Shown here one piece after another: positions 31,998 through 45,241 of a stretch of 47,492 nt of DNA. Positions within the stretch are counted from its first letter, which is position 1. Each line of letters opens with the position of its first letter. Source of the DNA: Chara braunii (Eukaryota; Streptophyta; Charophyceae; Charales; Characeae). Both the position numbers and the translations under genes were made by a program. The stretch covers positions 1,836,036 through 1,883,527 of the forward strand of contig BFEA01000165.1 in NCBI GenBank assembly GCA_003427395.1, given 5' to 3'. Below the pieces are notes generated by a model that had not been told where the DNA came from, did not search any database, and saw nothing but the letters and a program-made list of their open reading frames with translations.

Positions 31998-32807
31998 ATG
32001 CGTAGCCCATCCTATCAGTGGAAGAAGGAAACATCGAGTGAGTAGTTAGGAGCGAGCCGCAAGACTGTGAGTGTGTCTGCAGGCATGATTACTACTCAAC
32101 CTGTATACGGGGCAATCAACTATGGCTGTGGGAAACCGCTGCTGCCTGCTGTTGGATGTTGCGTGCTACTGCATACTGCCGCCGGCTATTGCCAACGGTT
32201 ACGGCCTGCTATACAGCAACAATTGGGTGAAGGAGAGGTGTTGGAACTCAGAGGAGTGATTGGGTTTGAGAAGGGAGGGTAATGTTGTGACTTTGAAGCT
32301 TGACAGTGGATTGATTTCGACAGTTAGGCCCTCTCACGCGAGTCTGAGAGTACCTGTCTGATATCTTAAGAGACTGACTTTACTTTTCTGCCATTTTTCC
32401 TCTAAGTCTAGTCTGTTGGTTGCGGGAGCAGGCGGGATTGCAACCCGTAATCCGCTCCAAGGCCTCTGTGGGAGGTTCGCCCCACCGATTGTGGGGGCTC
32501 TGCCGGGACTCAGGAGTCGTCATGGAGGCAGGTGACTGAGTGGTAATTCCCTGTTCCCTTCTATAAGCCCAACTATAACCCCTAGCTGTATATCTTTCTA
32601 TGGCTGACTGAGTGTATGATATGAACCCTGTATTGGATTTTTGTTTGACTGTCGGGACATGAGTCAGATTAAGTAAGGGAACGTGTGTGCAATGTCAGTT
32701 TCAGATTTGTTGATTGCCTGAAAGCAGATTGTGAACAAAAAAGGAATGCATGTAGGGGAAGGTTGGAAAAAGGGTGGTTTTGCTTGAGGTTGAAAGGGTC
32801 TTATAGG

Positions 32808-33637
32808 GTCAGGCAGGTTCCATAAGATTGGATGGCCTGACTGCTGTGCTTTATTTTTCGATTTGCATGGAGGGTCAGGACGCTCTATAAGTTTAGGTGA
32901 CGTGACGACTCTGACGTGCGAGGGTTTGATTGTGTTTGATTTTCAGGAGCTCAGGGCGCACTATAAGTTTAGGTACCCTGAGTTGCCTTGTTTTTTTGGT
33001 GTTCTTAAGTTTCTTTGTTTCTGAACGAGGGGGCCGAGTTGTTCTGTAAGTTCAGGTGGCTCAGTCTTTTCTTGCATTTATTCTGAGAAGGTAATCATTG
33101 GCAAAGAGGCAGACCCTTCTGTAAGTTCAGGGGGTTTGACTCAATGCCACACACATGATGGCTCAGAGAGAAACGAACCTGGCAGAGGACCAGATATGTT
33201 CCATAAGATTGGACGGTCTGGCCCAAAGCCTCGCACATGTTGAAACCCAAAAGGTTAAATTTTGGCTATATTTTATACTATACTATTTATGAACAGGCTA
33301 GCAAGGCATGGGTTCCACAAGATTGGACGGCCTGGCTATAGCTTATCATGAAGTGAAGAGAGTTACTGTATAACTAAGAATATAATTGAAGGTAACCCTG
33401 GACAGGTTGGGCCTTGTTCTAAGATGAACAACTCAGTCCTATGCCCAAATGTTTGAACATTAAGTTCAAAGAGGTATATATAATTTAGATATTAAACAGT
33501 TCAGGGCGGTTGAACCTTGTTCTAAGATGAACGGCTTAGTCATATGCCCCAAAAGGAAGAGAGAAGCAATTGTGCAACCTGTTCGTGTATACTCAATGGC
33601 TGAGTCAGGCAGGTTCTTTAAGATTGGACGGCTTGAC
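32808..33637 (+). repeat. Shared-loop hairpin array (E2 5' LTR)
   Basis: Ten hairpins have loops such as TTCCATAAGATTGGACG, TCTATAAGTTTAGGT or TGTTCTAAGATGAACG. Stems include GTCAGGC/GCCTGAC (32808-32841), CTCAGGG/CCCTGAG (32950-32982), CAGACCC/GGGTTTG (33110-33138), CCAGA/TCTGG (33190-33221) and GTCAGGC/GCTTGAC (33604-33637). Stem sequences match those of E1 at several positions, whereas the loops differ as a set. Confidence 0.85.
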
Positions 33638-35590
33638 TTTATGCCCTATGTAAGCTGGGTATAAGGGAATAAAGCATCGAGAGATTACGAACTATTGTTT
33701 GCAAAGTTTGACTTGGGGTGGCGAGAGTACTTACCTTTGTGGTTTGGCCTGCATGTGACTGAGGGAGACTACCACTTGTTGTGAGTTCCAGTTGACAGGT
33801 AGTTGTTGTAGTTGCTCGCCACGTGCTAGAGCGATAGGAGTAATTTCAATTCCTGCATTTCCTGGGCAAAGTTTTTTTACTTGGATCGATTCTTGCATTT
33901 TCTGAGGTCTCTTAGTGCACTTGGCTTTGTATAAATTTTGGTAAGCGACTTTCTCTAGGGGAAGCGCTACCAAAATTTCTCTAAATCCAAAGAGTTAGTC
34001 AAAATCCTGACTTTTCAAAGTTCAGCTTGTCTAAAATTCATATACGACTTAGTAAAAATCAGGAAAGTCTCCCTTTCAATTTTGAGTGCTGCCCAATTTT
34101 TTGCTAAATCGGGGAGTTGACAAAGTTGGGCTTTGGAAAGTCAAAGACTATTCTGGTTTTATATTCCCGCTGGTACAAATTCTGAAAAGACACTTTTCCT
34201 ACGGGAAGTGCTGCCAAAATTTTCTTGATTATATTTCGACGGGGTGGCGATTCTGGCGATCCACCCCGAATAGGGGGGATTCCGCCATTAGCCTACCCTT
34301 GCTTTGAGCAGCGGCTTAACCTGTCTTGTGTTACAGGTTCTCTTGGTCGATTGGTTAAAGATTTGGACTAGTTTCAACTTGATCCTACAAGGATCATCTT
34401 CTGTTATCACTGATGACAGGTCGGTTGGTTGATCGCCGACTTGTCGGCTCACGAATCAACTTTGCTTACACCTGTACCTCAGCTTGATTGCCTTAGCTCT
34501 GAGCTTGATATGTTTCTTTGAGGGTTTTAACCGGACTTCTTTTAAATGACCATTATAAAGAACTTATGAGACTTACGAAAAACTAGACTATGAATGGGGC
34601 TCGAGTGTGTGAGGTATGATGTGAGTTACAGGGAACAGTAAAGTTGACCACACTGGTGTATAGCAATATGGTTCTTGTGCGTGTCTCTGTTTTATGCAGG
34701 TTAGTATCTTGAAGCTTGGTATATGAGCCATACTTTGGAGACAGTGAGAATGACAACCATGTGTCACGATCTGCAAACCTGATAGGTTTATGTTTCCTCG
34801 TTCCTTTATTGTTATCTCGAGTTCTGAAATTGGATATGAGTGTTGGGGTGCTTGTTTATTTTATTGATTGATTCTGCTTATTAATTTTTGTAGTTGGACG
34901 CTGTAATCCGTGGCAGCCGTCAAAGTCAAACCCCTTGACTTTCGCCCAGGCCCCGAGTGGGACTTTTCCTCCAGGGCAATAAGAAACGACTGCCACCACA
35001 TGTATGGCCCTGTGTACCACCCGCTCTGCACAGGGTGTAGAAGAGGGTGTGTGGTGCTCAACCGCGCATGGCGGTTATCCAGCGCCGAGAGATTAACCCT
35101 CAAGGCGCGTGTCAGTCGACACTTGAGTGTCGAATGCGACCCTCGCGATTAACGAGGACTGCATGAGTATGGGTACTACATGGTACGCCATCATTACGAC
35201 TGCTTGCGTATGTTTGCATTGCTAGTCGATATGAGTAGGCCATGCGTCCGCGCGGTTTTATACTAAGTCTCGCGCGCGACGCCTATCTGACTTCCGCATC
35301 GGAAAGTTATGGGATGGCTACTAAAAGGACTAGGACTGTTGTCACGTTGTTCGATGTGTGTGTGTGTGTGTGTTTTATTTTTGTGTTCGTAAAGTGGTAA
35401 GCGCGTGGTGTGTGAGATGCGTCCTAGTCGACCGACGTCGAGTCGCGCTTGGGACCTCAGCCCCCCAAGATGTCCGTTCGCGTGTGGGTCCAATAGAGGT
35501 GTATTACCGCGCGTAGCCCCTATGCTACAGCGAACGAGAAACGCCCTCGGCTGGTCCACCTCTTCGATTGCAACTGATCAGCTTTCATAC

Positions 35591-35765
35591 NNNNNNNNNN
35601 NNNNNNNNNNNNNNNNNNNNNNNNNNNNNNNNNNNNNNNNNNNNNNNNNNNNNNNNNNNNNNNNNNNNNNNNNNNNNNNNNNNNNNNNNNNNNNNNNNNN
35701 NNNNNNNNNNNNNNNNNNNNNNNNNNNNNNNNNNNNNNNNNNNNNNNNNNNNNNNNNNNNNNNNN
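35591..35765. other. Assembly gap (175 N)
   Basis: A run of Ns within the last kilobase of the E2 5' LTR. The equivalent sequence is present in E1 at 25970-26040 and 13190-13255, and the E1 sequence suggests roughly 70 bp belongs here, so the gap length is nominal. Confidence 0.9.
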
Positions 35766-35951
35766 TGTGCCTCGCGTAGGCCCTATCCTGTCGTAGGGGC
35801 TCACGAGAGGTATGGCTGGCGCACTCGGCCGGAGCGGCTTGTGGAAGCTCCATGTATATTCGCGATGAGGGAATTGGTCCAACTCCTGCGTGACGTGGCC
35901 GAGAGGGTCCCGCGCTGCCACGTGTGGTGCCGAACCGATGCGCCCGACAAA

Positions 35952-35970
35952 TGGCGCCGTTGCCGGGGAT
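35952..35970 (+). promoter_or_regulatory. E2 primer-binding site (tRNA-Asp)
   Basis: TGGCGCCGTTGCCGGGGAT is the exact complement of the 3' end (with CCA) of plant tRNA-Asp(GTC) as I know it. It lies two bases past the LTR end. A short hairpin, AACGGT-tgcct-ACCGTT, follows directly. Confidence 0.85.
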
Positions 35971-38074
35971 AACGGTTGCCTACCGTTGTCCCTGGTGGAA
36001 CGACATCCGAGTATGAAAGTGAGAAATAGGCAAATGAGAAGTCTTGGCAGTTTCGTATGAGCGATTGGCTAATATTTTGACTATCGTTGGAGGTATCATA
36101 AAGACTGAGAAGTCCCTAGAATTCGAGCCTTGATTCGAGGGCACGTTGATAATCCGCGGAGAATAACCGCTTCTGCTTTATTGACTGGGTTAGGAGGAGT
36201 GGCTGATCATGTACGGTATTGGATAAAGCATGAAGTGAGGGTTAATTCCGTGAGTAAGGTATGAGTGATGCAATAAGGATTGCTTGTGATCGATGATTTC
36301 CTTGACTATGCGCTGTGACTAGTAAGCAAATGATTGGAGTTGAAGTCCGGAGGGTGCTTTGGAGGCTCGATTTGACTTACGTTGAGTGCGGTGGCATTAG
36401 CATTACTGAGTGTGCCCATTTTTGGAATCCAAGGCTAGTTGACCCATAGTGTGATTATAGTACTAAGCCTGCCGTGGGAGATAAGTAAGTTAAGCTGGGG
36501 CATCTCTCCCTAATCATACGACCCCTGCTTTAAAAAATGTTGCTGACACGGGAACAACATGGGTTAGGGGGTGAATGATAAAGTGCGAAGTGAGGAGTTT
36601 AATTGTAAGGATATTTCCTTGAGCCCAGGATGAGATGTGGTATGACAGGTAATACGACCAGTACGATGCTTAGACTCTTCGATAGTGTGAGTTGGTGATG
36701 ATTTGAGTCGCCTGCGGACTGTTTCGCTAATTATCGATAGATCTCGAGAAGTAGTGGCCACTAGGATAGAGGTTTGGCTAGTCTGAAGAGAGGCCTATGT
36801 GTTAATGTTGCGTTTATGATGGTCGATTTGGCTGTTTCTATGTGCGTGTTTTTATTATGTTTTGTTTGATGTCAGATTGATGGCGTATGTACGGATTGTC
36901 TTCCACGAGGACATAGATTCTGCATGAAATCCACGTCTGGCATGGGACGAGAGGTGAATGGGGTGACTTGCTTCTTTGGAAGGTATTTCTTCCGAAAAGA
37001 GGGTCAGTCGGCGTGTATAATTTGTCATCAGGGGAAGTGCATTCTTGAGTTGTCACCCCCTCGATGAGGCTCAAGGAAGCGGTTATTAGTCTCGAAACTG
37101 ATGGTGAGACCCACGCCGAAACTATGTTCGTGGTCCATTAGTGGGGTGTTGTTGTTTTTCCTGTACTGGGAGAGTAACTACATTATCTGTCAAGAGAGGA
37201 GGAAAGGGCTTGTTACCCTTGCTGAAACTGTCATGGTTGAATGGATCAACTACTGCTTAGCAACAGCGGTCCTGTAGTAGCAACCTAGGCTCGTTTCATG
37301 TTAGGCAGGGCCACCATACTTGTAAAGGCGCGAATTCGCTATTCGTTTGCCTAGATGAGTATGAATGGGGTTGTCCGTCTGGCCACGATAGGATTAGTAA
37401 GGAACAAGTGTTGGAGTCGGAGAGGTATGCGGTGAGGCTTGATCTTTAGAGCGGGGCTCAAAAGTCGATATGCTATCTTATGAGGATTACACCGCTCCTC
37501 TGTAATATATGCTTCGCTTAAGAGTTGAAGGGGTAACAATTGTATCATGTTATTTACTCATTGTCAGTCTTACCTCTGCCTTATAGAATACGGAGTACGT
37601 TATTGAGAGCTATCCTTGTATATAACTGACAGTTGAGTTGCGCTCATCTGGTTGTTTATAAAGCATATTATGCCCGTCAGTTACAGCCCTTACCGATAAA
37701 TTGTATCGTCGTGTAAAAACTATTGTTATTAGCATATGTCATTTATCATGGGTTGCGCTACATTTTGTACTTGTGTTTGGAGTATCCACCTACGTGATGT
37801 ATGTACATCGCGCCTTGCCTCGACGATGACAATCATAAGTGGTTAATGCCTCAGTTATAATTTGAGGGATTTATCAGTGAATGTTTGTATTCTATTTTTG
37901 ATGGATATTTACTTGAAGGCTCTCTTCGGTATCATTATTGTTTCAAATAGATTCTTATGCGTGTTCTTTATAATGAAGTGTCGAAGTAATTTAGTGAGAT
38001 ATGTCTTATATTTGATTTAGTCACGTAGCTCCTCTCCAATCTCGACCCTAACGCCGCTCGTTGTTGTTCAACAG
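35971..38074 (+). other. E2 internal leader, non-coding
   Basis: No gene is supported. Parts are shared with E1 (see 13457-15675). It ends with TTGTTGTTCAACAG directly before the gag frame, which has the form of a splice acceptor; the gag frame has no ATG until 38099. Confidence 0.55.
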
Positions 38075-39136
38075 GTGGTGGGGTCGAGGGAGCTCGGGAT
38101 GGAGGGGTCTCAAGGAAAGATTGGAGCCAAGGAACTCGCTTCCCTGTTGGAACTGCGAGATTGGGAACGAGACAATCTGCCTAAGGTTGAGATCGACTTC
38201 TTCAAAGACGATCATGTTTCTGACTTCCTTGACAAGTTTGAACAGATAGCGTTCCACTGCAAATGGAGTGAGGGACAGATGCTGGAGGAAGTGATAAAGT
38301 ATATTTGTATAGGCTTGAAGGATGAAGTTAGTGGGTTGGTTAGAAGAGCAGGGTCATCGTGGAGGAAGTTTTATAATGACATGTGGGATAAGCACCGACT
38401 AGGTGAGGAACAACTGACCAAAGACGATCTTAAGAAGATAGATCGGTACAGTTATGTGTCAGTATGGCACTTCCTGGAAGAGTATGAGCGCGCATCGCGT
38501 AAGGTCTGGGCACTTTCATAACATGACAAATGCTTTGTCTTTCTCATGAACTTCACGAATGCAGAACAACGGGATTTGATTCGTGGAACAGAGGAGAGAC
38601 TAGTATGGGATAAGATCCGCGAGAACCTTGAACAGGAGGATTTCGACCAGTACCTCTGTCATACCCTGCGGGAAGCGCGGAAAAGAAGGAAGGCGTTGGA
38701 TAGTGGAAAGAGTGAGCTTGAAAAGAGGTCGAATGATCCTGTAATAGGCACCTCTGATGCTAAGAAAGATGGACCTCAGAAGGACGCTGAGATCGTCAGG
38801 CGAAATCAGAGGTGGAGCAGTGAGAAGAAAAATGAGTCGGGAGATGAGAGAAAAAGGATACCGGCTAAAGTAAGAGTTGCTCCGATCCATACCTGTGAGA
38901 GAACGCTTGACGCTCCAGACGAAAAGGGAATAGAGGAGCAAAGAGTTCAGGCAGAAGTTGTTATAACCCTGCCGCACACTGCATCCGATCTTAATAAGGA
39001 GTGTGATGACAAGAGAACATCGTCAGCTATAAAAGGTGGGCGAGAAAGGTGGGCGAGGATAGTATGTGCTTGCTGTGGGAAGACTGGTCATACCCCTCGC
39101 AAATGTAAGGTGGCGAAGAAAGGAACTGAGGGGTGA
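38075..39136 (+). pseudogene. E2 gag with CCHC zinc knuckle, one in-frame stop
   Basis: One frame runs about 353 codons with a single TAA at 38519-38521, probably from CAA. The first ATG is at 38099; the frame is open back to an acceptor-like CAG at 38074. The N-terminal half has a gag-like helical region (DFLDKFEQIAFHCKW, EEVIKYICIGLKDEV, SVWHFLEEYERASRK). A basic, charged middle follows, and near the C-terminus is a CX2CX4HX4C knuckle, CACCGKTGHTPRKC. Gag would package element RNA. I recall similar gags in charophyte gypsy polyproteins of the type at 5.7-10.4 kb, which may be the mobilising partner; this was not checked. Confidence 0.75.
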
Positions 39137-41319
39137 GGTTGTCTGTCTAGGTGAGAATGGTGTCAGCGATCTTAAGTGACTAACAAATAGACACTCAAAG
39201 GACCATGACAGTGCGATACTAGGCACGATTGGTGGAATTAATGAGCGATTATTTGTTTATTTTGCTCTTACCGAGCCTATGAGTTTTATGAGACATAGGC
39301 CCCTTCTTGTATATATTTTTGATATCGAGGGTACGTTTAACTTTTTGAGGTTGTGCGTATGTTTTGGATCTGATTATCCTCTCTTTAAGCTGATTTTAGT
39401 TTTTGTCAAATACAAGTGGATATTTTTTAAGACGTTGTCGTCTGTACTTTAAACGCCTACCCAATTGTGCGAGAACGTTTGATATTATTTTTGCGTATAT
39501 GACCTGTGCGAGGCGTTATAAAAGGTCCTTTTGTTGATTGGGATACGAATTGGTGAAAATTTGGAAGTACTAAGGATGTGAGACCTGGAATGACCTGATT
39601 TTCTTCTGGGAATTAAATTTCGGTGTGAGTTTTGATTCCCTCAGGATGAAGGATCGTGCGTGTTTCGGTTGTCATTGGCATTCTCATCAAAGTGGCCTTG
39701 TGAGTCTTTTTGTGTATTACTTTAATTAATAGTGAAGTGAAGGAGGCGTGATTATTTGTGGGATATTTCTGGAAGGCTCAAAAAGTCCAGAAAATCATAT
39801 TAAGAGAGAGGTTGTGCCCAAGGGTGGCCTGATAAAGTTTGCGGGGTATTTTCAAGTGAAGAATGTCTTAAGATTATATAAACAAATCCGTCCATGAGAG
39901 GGAGGATGGCTAGGAGGTTTTTATGGGTAATTCTCCTTCAGAATGAAAGTAGTCTTAAAAATTGTTATGGCAGGCTCACCCTTGAGAGGAAGGGGGTGGC
40001 TTAAAAAGAATTTTTATGGAGTAAGAGTATTATCTTCGGCCAAATTGGCAGTCCCACCCTGTTCGGCCTCAGCTGCCAGTAAGCGTGTCATCTGCGGCAG
40101 GGAAACCTGTCATGTAAGAAAGCCCTTACCAGGCCAGTGGTTATGAGTCCCCGGGTGGTTCTGTGTGTGGCAGGGGGTAAGGAAAGATCCGTTCAATTCG
40201 GCATCCCCGCTTGCGTAGTCACGTAAAAGCTGATAAGGCTGGTTGTGAGTTCCTTACTCAGCTTGTTATGGGCCACAAGCGGTCTAGTCTGTGACGGGGA
40301 CTTCCATAATTAAGACTCCTTGAGAGAAACTAAAAATTTTTGCTAATAGCCGGTGGAAGTACCATCTACGGCAAGAAGGATCGGCCTGATTATGGGGTCC
40401 TCCAATCGGTTATCACTTTGATTGAAACTGACACTGCGTTCTGTTTGAAAAAGGGTAATGAGAGTTGCCCACTGAGCAAACTTGTGGATGAAATTGGCAA
40501 AGTGTGTGATAAAAGTGAAGGATCTCACTCATAAAGGTAGGATTTATGGGAAAGAGGGGTGATTTTCTTTATTTTGAAGGTCTAAGTGGATATCACCGCC
40601 CATACCTTTGATGAGTTAGCAAAATGAGTGGCTTTTGAATGGTAATAGTGCCTTGTGGGACTGGGCTTAATGGGGCCCTGCCCATAAGGTACACTTGTGG
40701 TGTGTGTGATGGGGTCAAACACCCCAATCTTCTAGGTTAGCTGAAAGATTGAGGTGTCTTATTAAATCCCACAATAAGGTGTTTTTCTAAAGAGCATATA
40801 GATCGGTTGAGCTTGAGTAATTGATGGGGGAAAAGTGAAGAGTCTACCTGGAGACTGAGGCCCCGAAAATTGGACCACCACCGAGTCTGAGTTTTAGCCA
40901 CTGGTGGGGTGATCAGTGTGTCCGGCGCGATAAAACATCGCTCAAAGAGACCGGAAGTGTTTTAGTCCTAAGTTTTGCTTTGGATGGCGTCCCGTCCGTG
41001 ATTATAGTGGGTGGAAAGTGGGTTTATCCACTTGTTAAAGTAGGAGTGGGGAAGTGTTTGAGTTTAGCCGACTATTCGGCTATTGTGGACTTTTATTTTT
41101 CGATCAGGAGTTGAGTAGCATTTTCGACCTCTGACTTTTGCCCGCACTGTCTCAAGGAATCGAGGTCTAGGGTTAATACAGCTTAATAACTGCCTTAATC
41201 GAGTCTTAGCGACGAGTTAAAAGTTGAGGAAGTTATCATGTATTCTCGTTTGAGAACCATATGTGAACGCTACTCATCGTGATTGCTTGTTGTGACGGGG
41301 ACGTCGCTTAATAGGGTCC
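39137..41319 (+). other. E2 internal 3' region: non-coding, hairpin-rich
   Basis: No RT, protease or integrase is present. Hairpins include 40719-40757 (ACACC-c-CAATCTT/AAGATTG-a-GGTGT), 41016-41033 (AAGTGG/CCACTT) and 41065-41082 (TAGCCGA/TCGGCTA). Further ones lie near 39960-40000. Confidence 0.55.
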
Positions 41320-41327
41320 GGGGAGAC
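41320..41327 (+). promoter_or_regulatory. E2 polypurine tract
   Basis: GGGGAGA followed by C sits immediately before the 3' LTR start TGTCG, where the plus-strand primer is expected. E1 has the weaker GGTAAGC at this place. Confidence 0.6.
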
Positions 41328-42805
41328 TGTCGTACCAAATACCCTTACAAGGGTATTTAGCGTGTTTTTTTGCAAGTCGCGCGAGTGCGGTGTCGCCCGC
41401 CTGACGGCGTGCGCGTGAGCGGAAGCATAGGTTCTTGTCGGGGTGAGAGGCGCACGTGGCGGCGTGGGGTATTGACGGTGAGGCGCAACTGTGCGCTGCC
41501 TAGGCGTGCACTGAGTCACGGGTCAGAAGGGCACCCAACTTTTATCTATGTTTCTTTTTATTATTTACTGTTATGTTATTTTGACTTTGTAGGTTCCGGC
41601 GACATGACGCCAGACTTAGTGGTTGTATCGGCAGTCGAGGGCTTTGCGCACGCGCCCCTTTGGTGGGCTCGTTCCGGCTCCTCGCGTCCTCGGGGTGCCG
41701 GCAAAAGCCTCAGCCGCGCCGCTGCTGAGAACAACGCACAGTCCAGCTTCGAGTTCATAATTACCCTTGAGGAAAAAGGGTCGGTAACGCTTAGTGTATA
41801 TGACCTACGTCCGGCTGGCCGCGTGAGGGTGTGTTGTATTCGAGGGATTGCCCGAAGAGCGATTACAGGCTGTTCTTTTGTGACCCGTGCCGAAGCTACC
41901 TCTTTATGGTAATTATGCGGAACCCCGCAGCGGCCACGTCCGTGCTCAAGCCTCCAACGAGGGAACATGCGGGAACTGCACCCGCTAACAGGCGGGTAAT
42001 GCCGGCCAAGGGGGGGGTCGGCCGGTAGCATCAGGGCCGAGTTTTCTTCGAAGGGATAGCCACTGCCCCCCCCCCCCTTTTCGGCCCCTCCGCCTACGAA
42101 CGCCAGCGGTCTCTGCTAATGCCACTCAAGGAGGCCAACCGCATACCCCTGGGTGATGGGAGACGGGCAGACCGCTGCGGGGCAGTATGGGACAAACGCT
42201 GAGATACTACAGGGAGGTAAGGCGGGGGGCGGATTAGTGGACGCAGCAACAGGGGAGCTGAGTGGACCTGGACGAAGGACCGCGCCGGGTGCATGCGCGG
42301 AAGGGCCAGCTGTAGTAGCGAGCGGAGCACAGTCGGAGCAGAGGGGAAAGCAGGCAGCGGGCGGCCGGAGCGAAGTACCCTCAAGCAAAGTGGGCAGCGC
42401 TGAGGCAGGCAGAAGAGGGATTACGGGGAAACGTACATGCAGCGGCAGCGGGTGGAAAGGCAGCGGAGACGATAGATAGCGGGCCGCTCGCAAGCGAGGA
42501 AGAGATGGCAACAGGCAGGCCAGGCAAAGCAGCGGGCGCAGGTAGCTAGAAAGGGGAAAGGTGAACGAGGAGTGTGCCAGATGCATGCGCGGCAAGGAAG
42601 AGGGTGGCGGGCACTAGCATCAGGCGGAGCAGCCCGAGGGAGCACGCCGAGCGGGGTGCGACTGAGGGAAAAAAAAAATCGAATGAACCCGGATGGAAAA
42701 TTACGAAGGGTGCATTCGGAAAGTGAGTGAGGGGGAGAGTGGCTATGGCGAGCTGAGAACTCATAGCTCGCTCAATCCTTGATGGAATTGGGCGAGCCAA
42801 GAGTC

Positions 42806-44350
42806 GGATCCAGTGTTTTAGGGGCGGGCGACCTCAGCTATGAGGTTAGTTTTAGGTGAAAGATTAGTAGATAGAGAAGTTAGTAGAAAGTGGTTGCGCG
42901 GAGTCGTTCGAAGAGCGATNTGGCCNNGAGCGAAGATCGAGTATCTCGCTNGTTTCTTGGTGAAATCGAGCGAGAGAAGACTCGTTTTCGAGGTTTTGGG
43001 GNCGNGNGAATCCGTTTCTAAAGTCGGATTTAGCAAAGAGTTAGTAAAAAGGGGGCGAAGAGGAATAGGAGCTGNGTGGATATGGCGGAAGNGGGATGGA
43101 AGAGGAAAGGGAAGAATCGATAACTCACTCGATTCTCCACGGAATAGAGTGAGAGAAGATAGAAACTTATAGTTTGAGGATCGGGCGGTGACGATGGGAG
43201 TGTTAGAATTGGTAAAGGGTTAGTAAGTTAGGAGTTAGTATAGAAAAGCACCCCGTCGGGTAAAGCGTNAAAAATGGATATGGCGTGAGGTGNAAATCTC
43301 GTATTCGATCCTATGTCTGACGAATTCGGGTGGGAGAAAATGTGTGGTAAGGGCTTTTTANNGGTGCGAATCNATTGACNGGCTCAGATCCGAAAACCGT
43401 GAAGNGATTCGACTGCTNCGATCTGCAGGGGCTGCNCCCAGGAGAGTAGTTCGTATTTTGCAACGTATCTTCCCACGTTTAGAGGGAAGATTCATTCTCA
43501 GGTTTGTACGCTTAATGGTAGTATGCTACGCTCAGGCCCAAACAGAAGGGGAAGGTGCGCCGGGGAAAGAGGAGAGAAGTGAACCGGCCNGCTCGACAGG
43601 ATTNTCTTGGCCATCTTCTTCAGAAAGGGCCGGATCNTTTNACTTATCGCTGCAGTACGGTTGTGAATGTGTTCGCNGAACAANGAGTTTCTCCTTCGGG
43701 ACCCCGTAATCGCCGTCGGGGTGGTCGCNTCACCACCACCAACATAGAGGGTTGGTTGTCTTANCGTACGATCATCACATTGCCGGGGGTGGGAACTCCG
43801 AGTCTACTNAGGGCCTTCGTCGTGCCCACTAGGTGGGCAATNAACNTGCATNGGAGAGGGCCGCTTTTGTGTCTGCCCATCACNACAGTACTGCTGCTGA
43901 CGAAGCCAGGCGGCGCCGACCGCTGTTGAGGAGGGGTGAGTGACCGGGACTGTCGGGCAACTAGGATTGAGCCNCAACGACTGCAGGCTCTTGTAAGTGC
44001 GAANGAGGCGGCAACCACTGAGGTCGTTGACCATTTTTGTCGGTGTGTGGGTCATTCGGCTGTTATTGGCTTCTGGTATCATGAGATTCGGCCACCTCAT
44101 GCTGGGCAGAGGCGAGAGGAGTCGCNGGTGTGTCGAACTTGGAGAGTATCGCCCGGCTACTTGCAAGGAATGACAGATTGAGCANTCCTTGATCTTAAGG
44201 GTGCAGTGTGGCGAAGGCTGTTCCGAGAGGAGGAATTGGCAACAGGCGGATGCACCTAGCCGCAAGTTAGTAAGAATTTCATTCTGAATTTACCCCTTCT
44301 TTGGAGGAAGTAACCAGGTGAAGGGTAGATAGAGACCTACCTGTTACACC
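42806..44350 (+). repeat. Second placement of the consensus block
   Basis: Identical to 30453-31997, including every isolated N. Confidence 0.9.
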
Positions 44351-45241
44351 GTGCGTAGCCCATCCTATCAGTGAAAGAAGGAAACATTGAGTGAGTAGTT
44401 AGGAGCGAGCCGCAAGACTGTGAGCGTGCCTGCAAGCCTGATTACTAGTCAAGTTGTATACGGGGCAACCAACTATGGTTGAGGGAAACCGCTGCTGCCT
44501 GTTGTTGGATGTTGCGTGCTACTGCATACTGCCGCTGGCTATTGCCAACGGTTACGACCTGCTATACAGCAACAATTGGGTGAAGGAGAGGTGTTGAAAC
44601 TCAGAGGAGTGATTGGGTTTGAGAAGGTAGGGTAATGTTGCGACTTGGAAGCTCGACAGTGGATTGATTTCGGCAGTTTGACCCTAGCGTTGACCAAACT
44701 GCTGCATCATTTGGCCGCCATTGCAGGGCCCTCAAGCGAACCAAGGGATCAAGGCCCTCTCACGCGAGTCTGAGAGTACCTGTCTGATATCTTGAGAGAC
44801 TGACTTGACTTTCCTGCCCTTCTTCCTCTAAGTCTAATCTGTTGGTTCTGGGAAGAAGGCGGCAGGCGGGATTACAACCCGTAATCCGTGCCAAGGCCTC
44901 TGTGGGAGGTTCACCCCACTGATTGCGGGAGCTCTGCCGGGACTGAGGAGGAGTCCTGGAGGCAGGGGACTGAGTGGTAATTCCCTGACCCCTTCTCTAA
45001 GCCCAATTATAACCCCTAGCTGTATATCTTTCTATGACTGACTGAGCGTATAATATGAACCCTGTATTGGATTTTTGTTTGGCTGTCGGGACATGAGTCA
45101 GACTAAGTAAAAGAATGTGTGTGCAATTTCAGTTTCAGATTTGTTGATTGCTTGAAAGCAGATTGTGAACAAAAGGGGAATGCATCTAGGGGAAGGTTGG
45201 GAAAAGGGTGGTTTTGCTTGAGGTTGAAAGGGTCCTATAGG

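Larger units (their letters stand above)
28976..35949 (+). repeat. E2 5' LTR (~7.0 kb, with a gap)
   Basis: Termini TGTCG...CGACA are inverted repeats, and the PBS starts two bases beyond the end. Similarity to the 3' LTR begins at this position and not before. It contains the same modules as the E1 LTR. Relative to the other two LTRs it lacks about 90 bp near 32330 (between CGACAGTT and GGCCCTCTCACG). 175 Ns interrupt it at 35591-35765. Open frames at 29225-29680 (both strands) recur in the 3' LTR with many amino-acid changes, so they are not supported as genes. Confidence 0.8.

Noticed and set aside
35405-35972. ORFs of 90-134 codons
   Set aside because: Mostly translated N gap.
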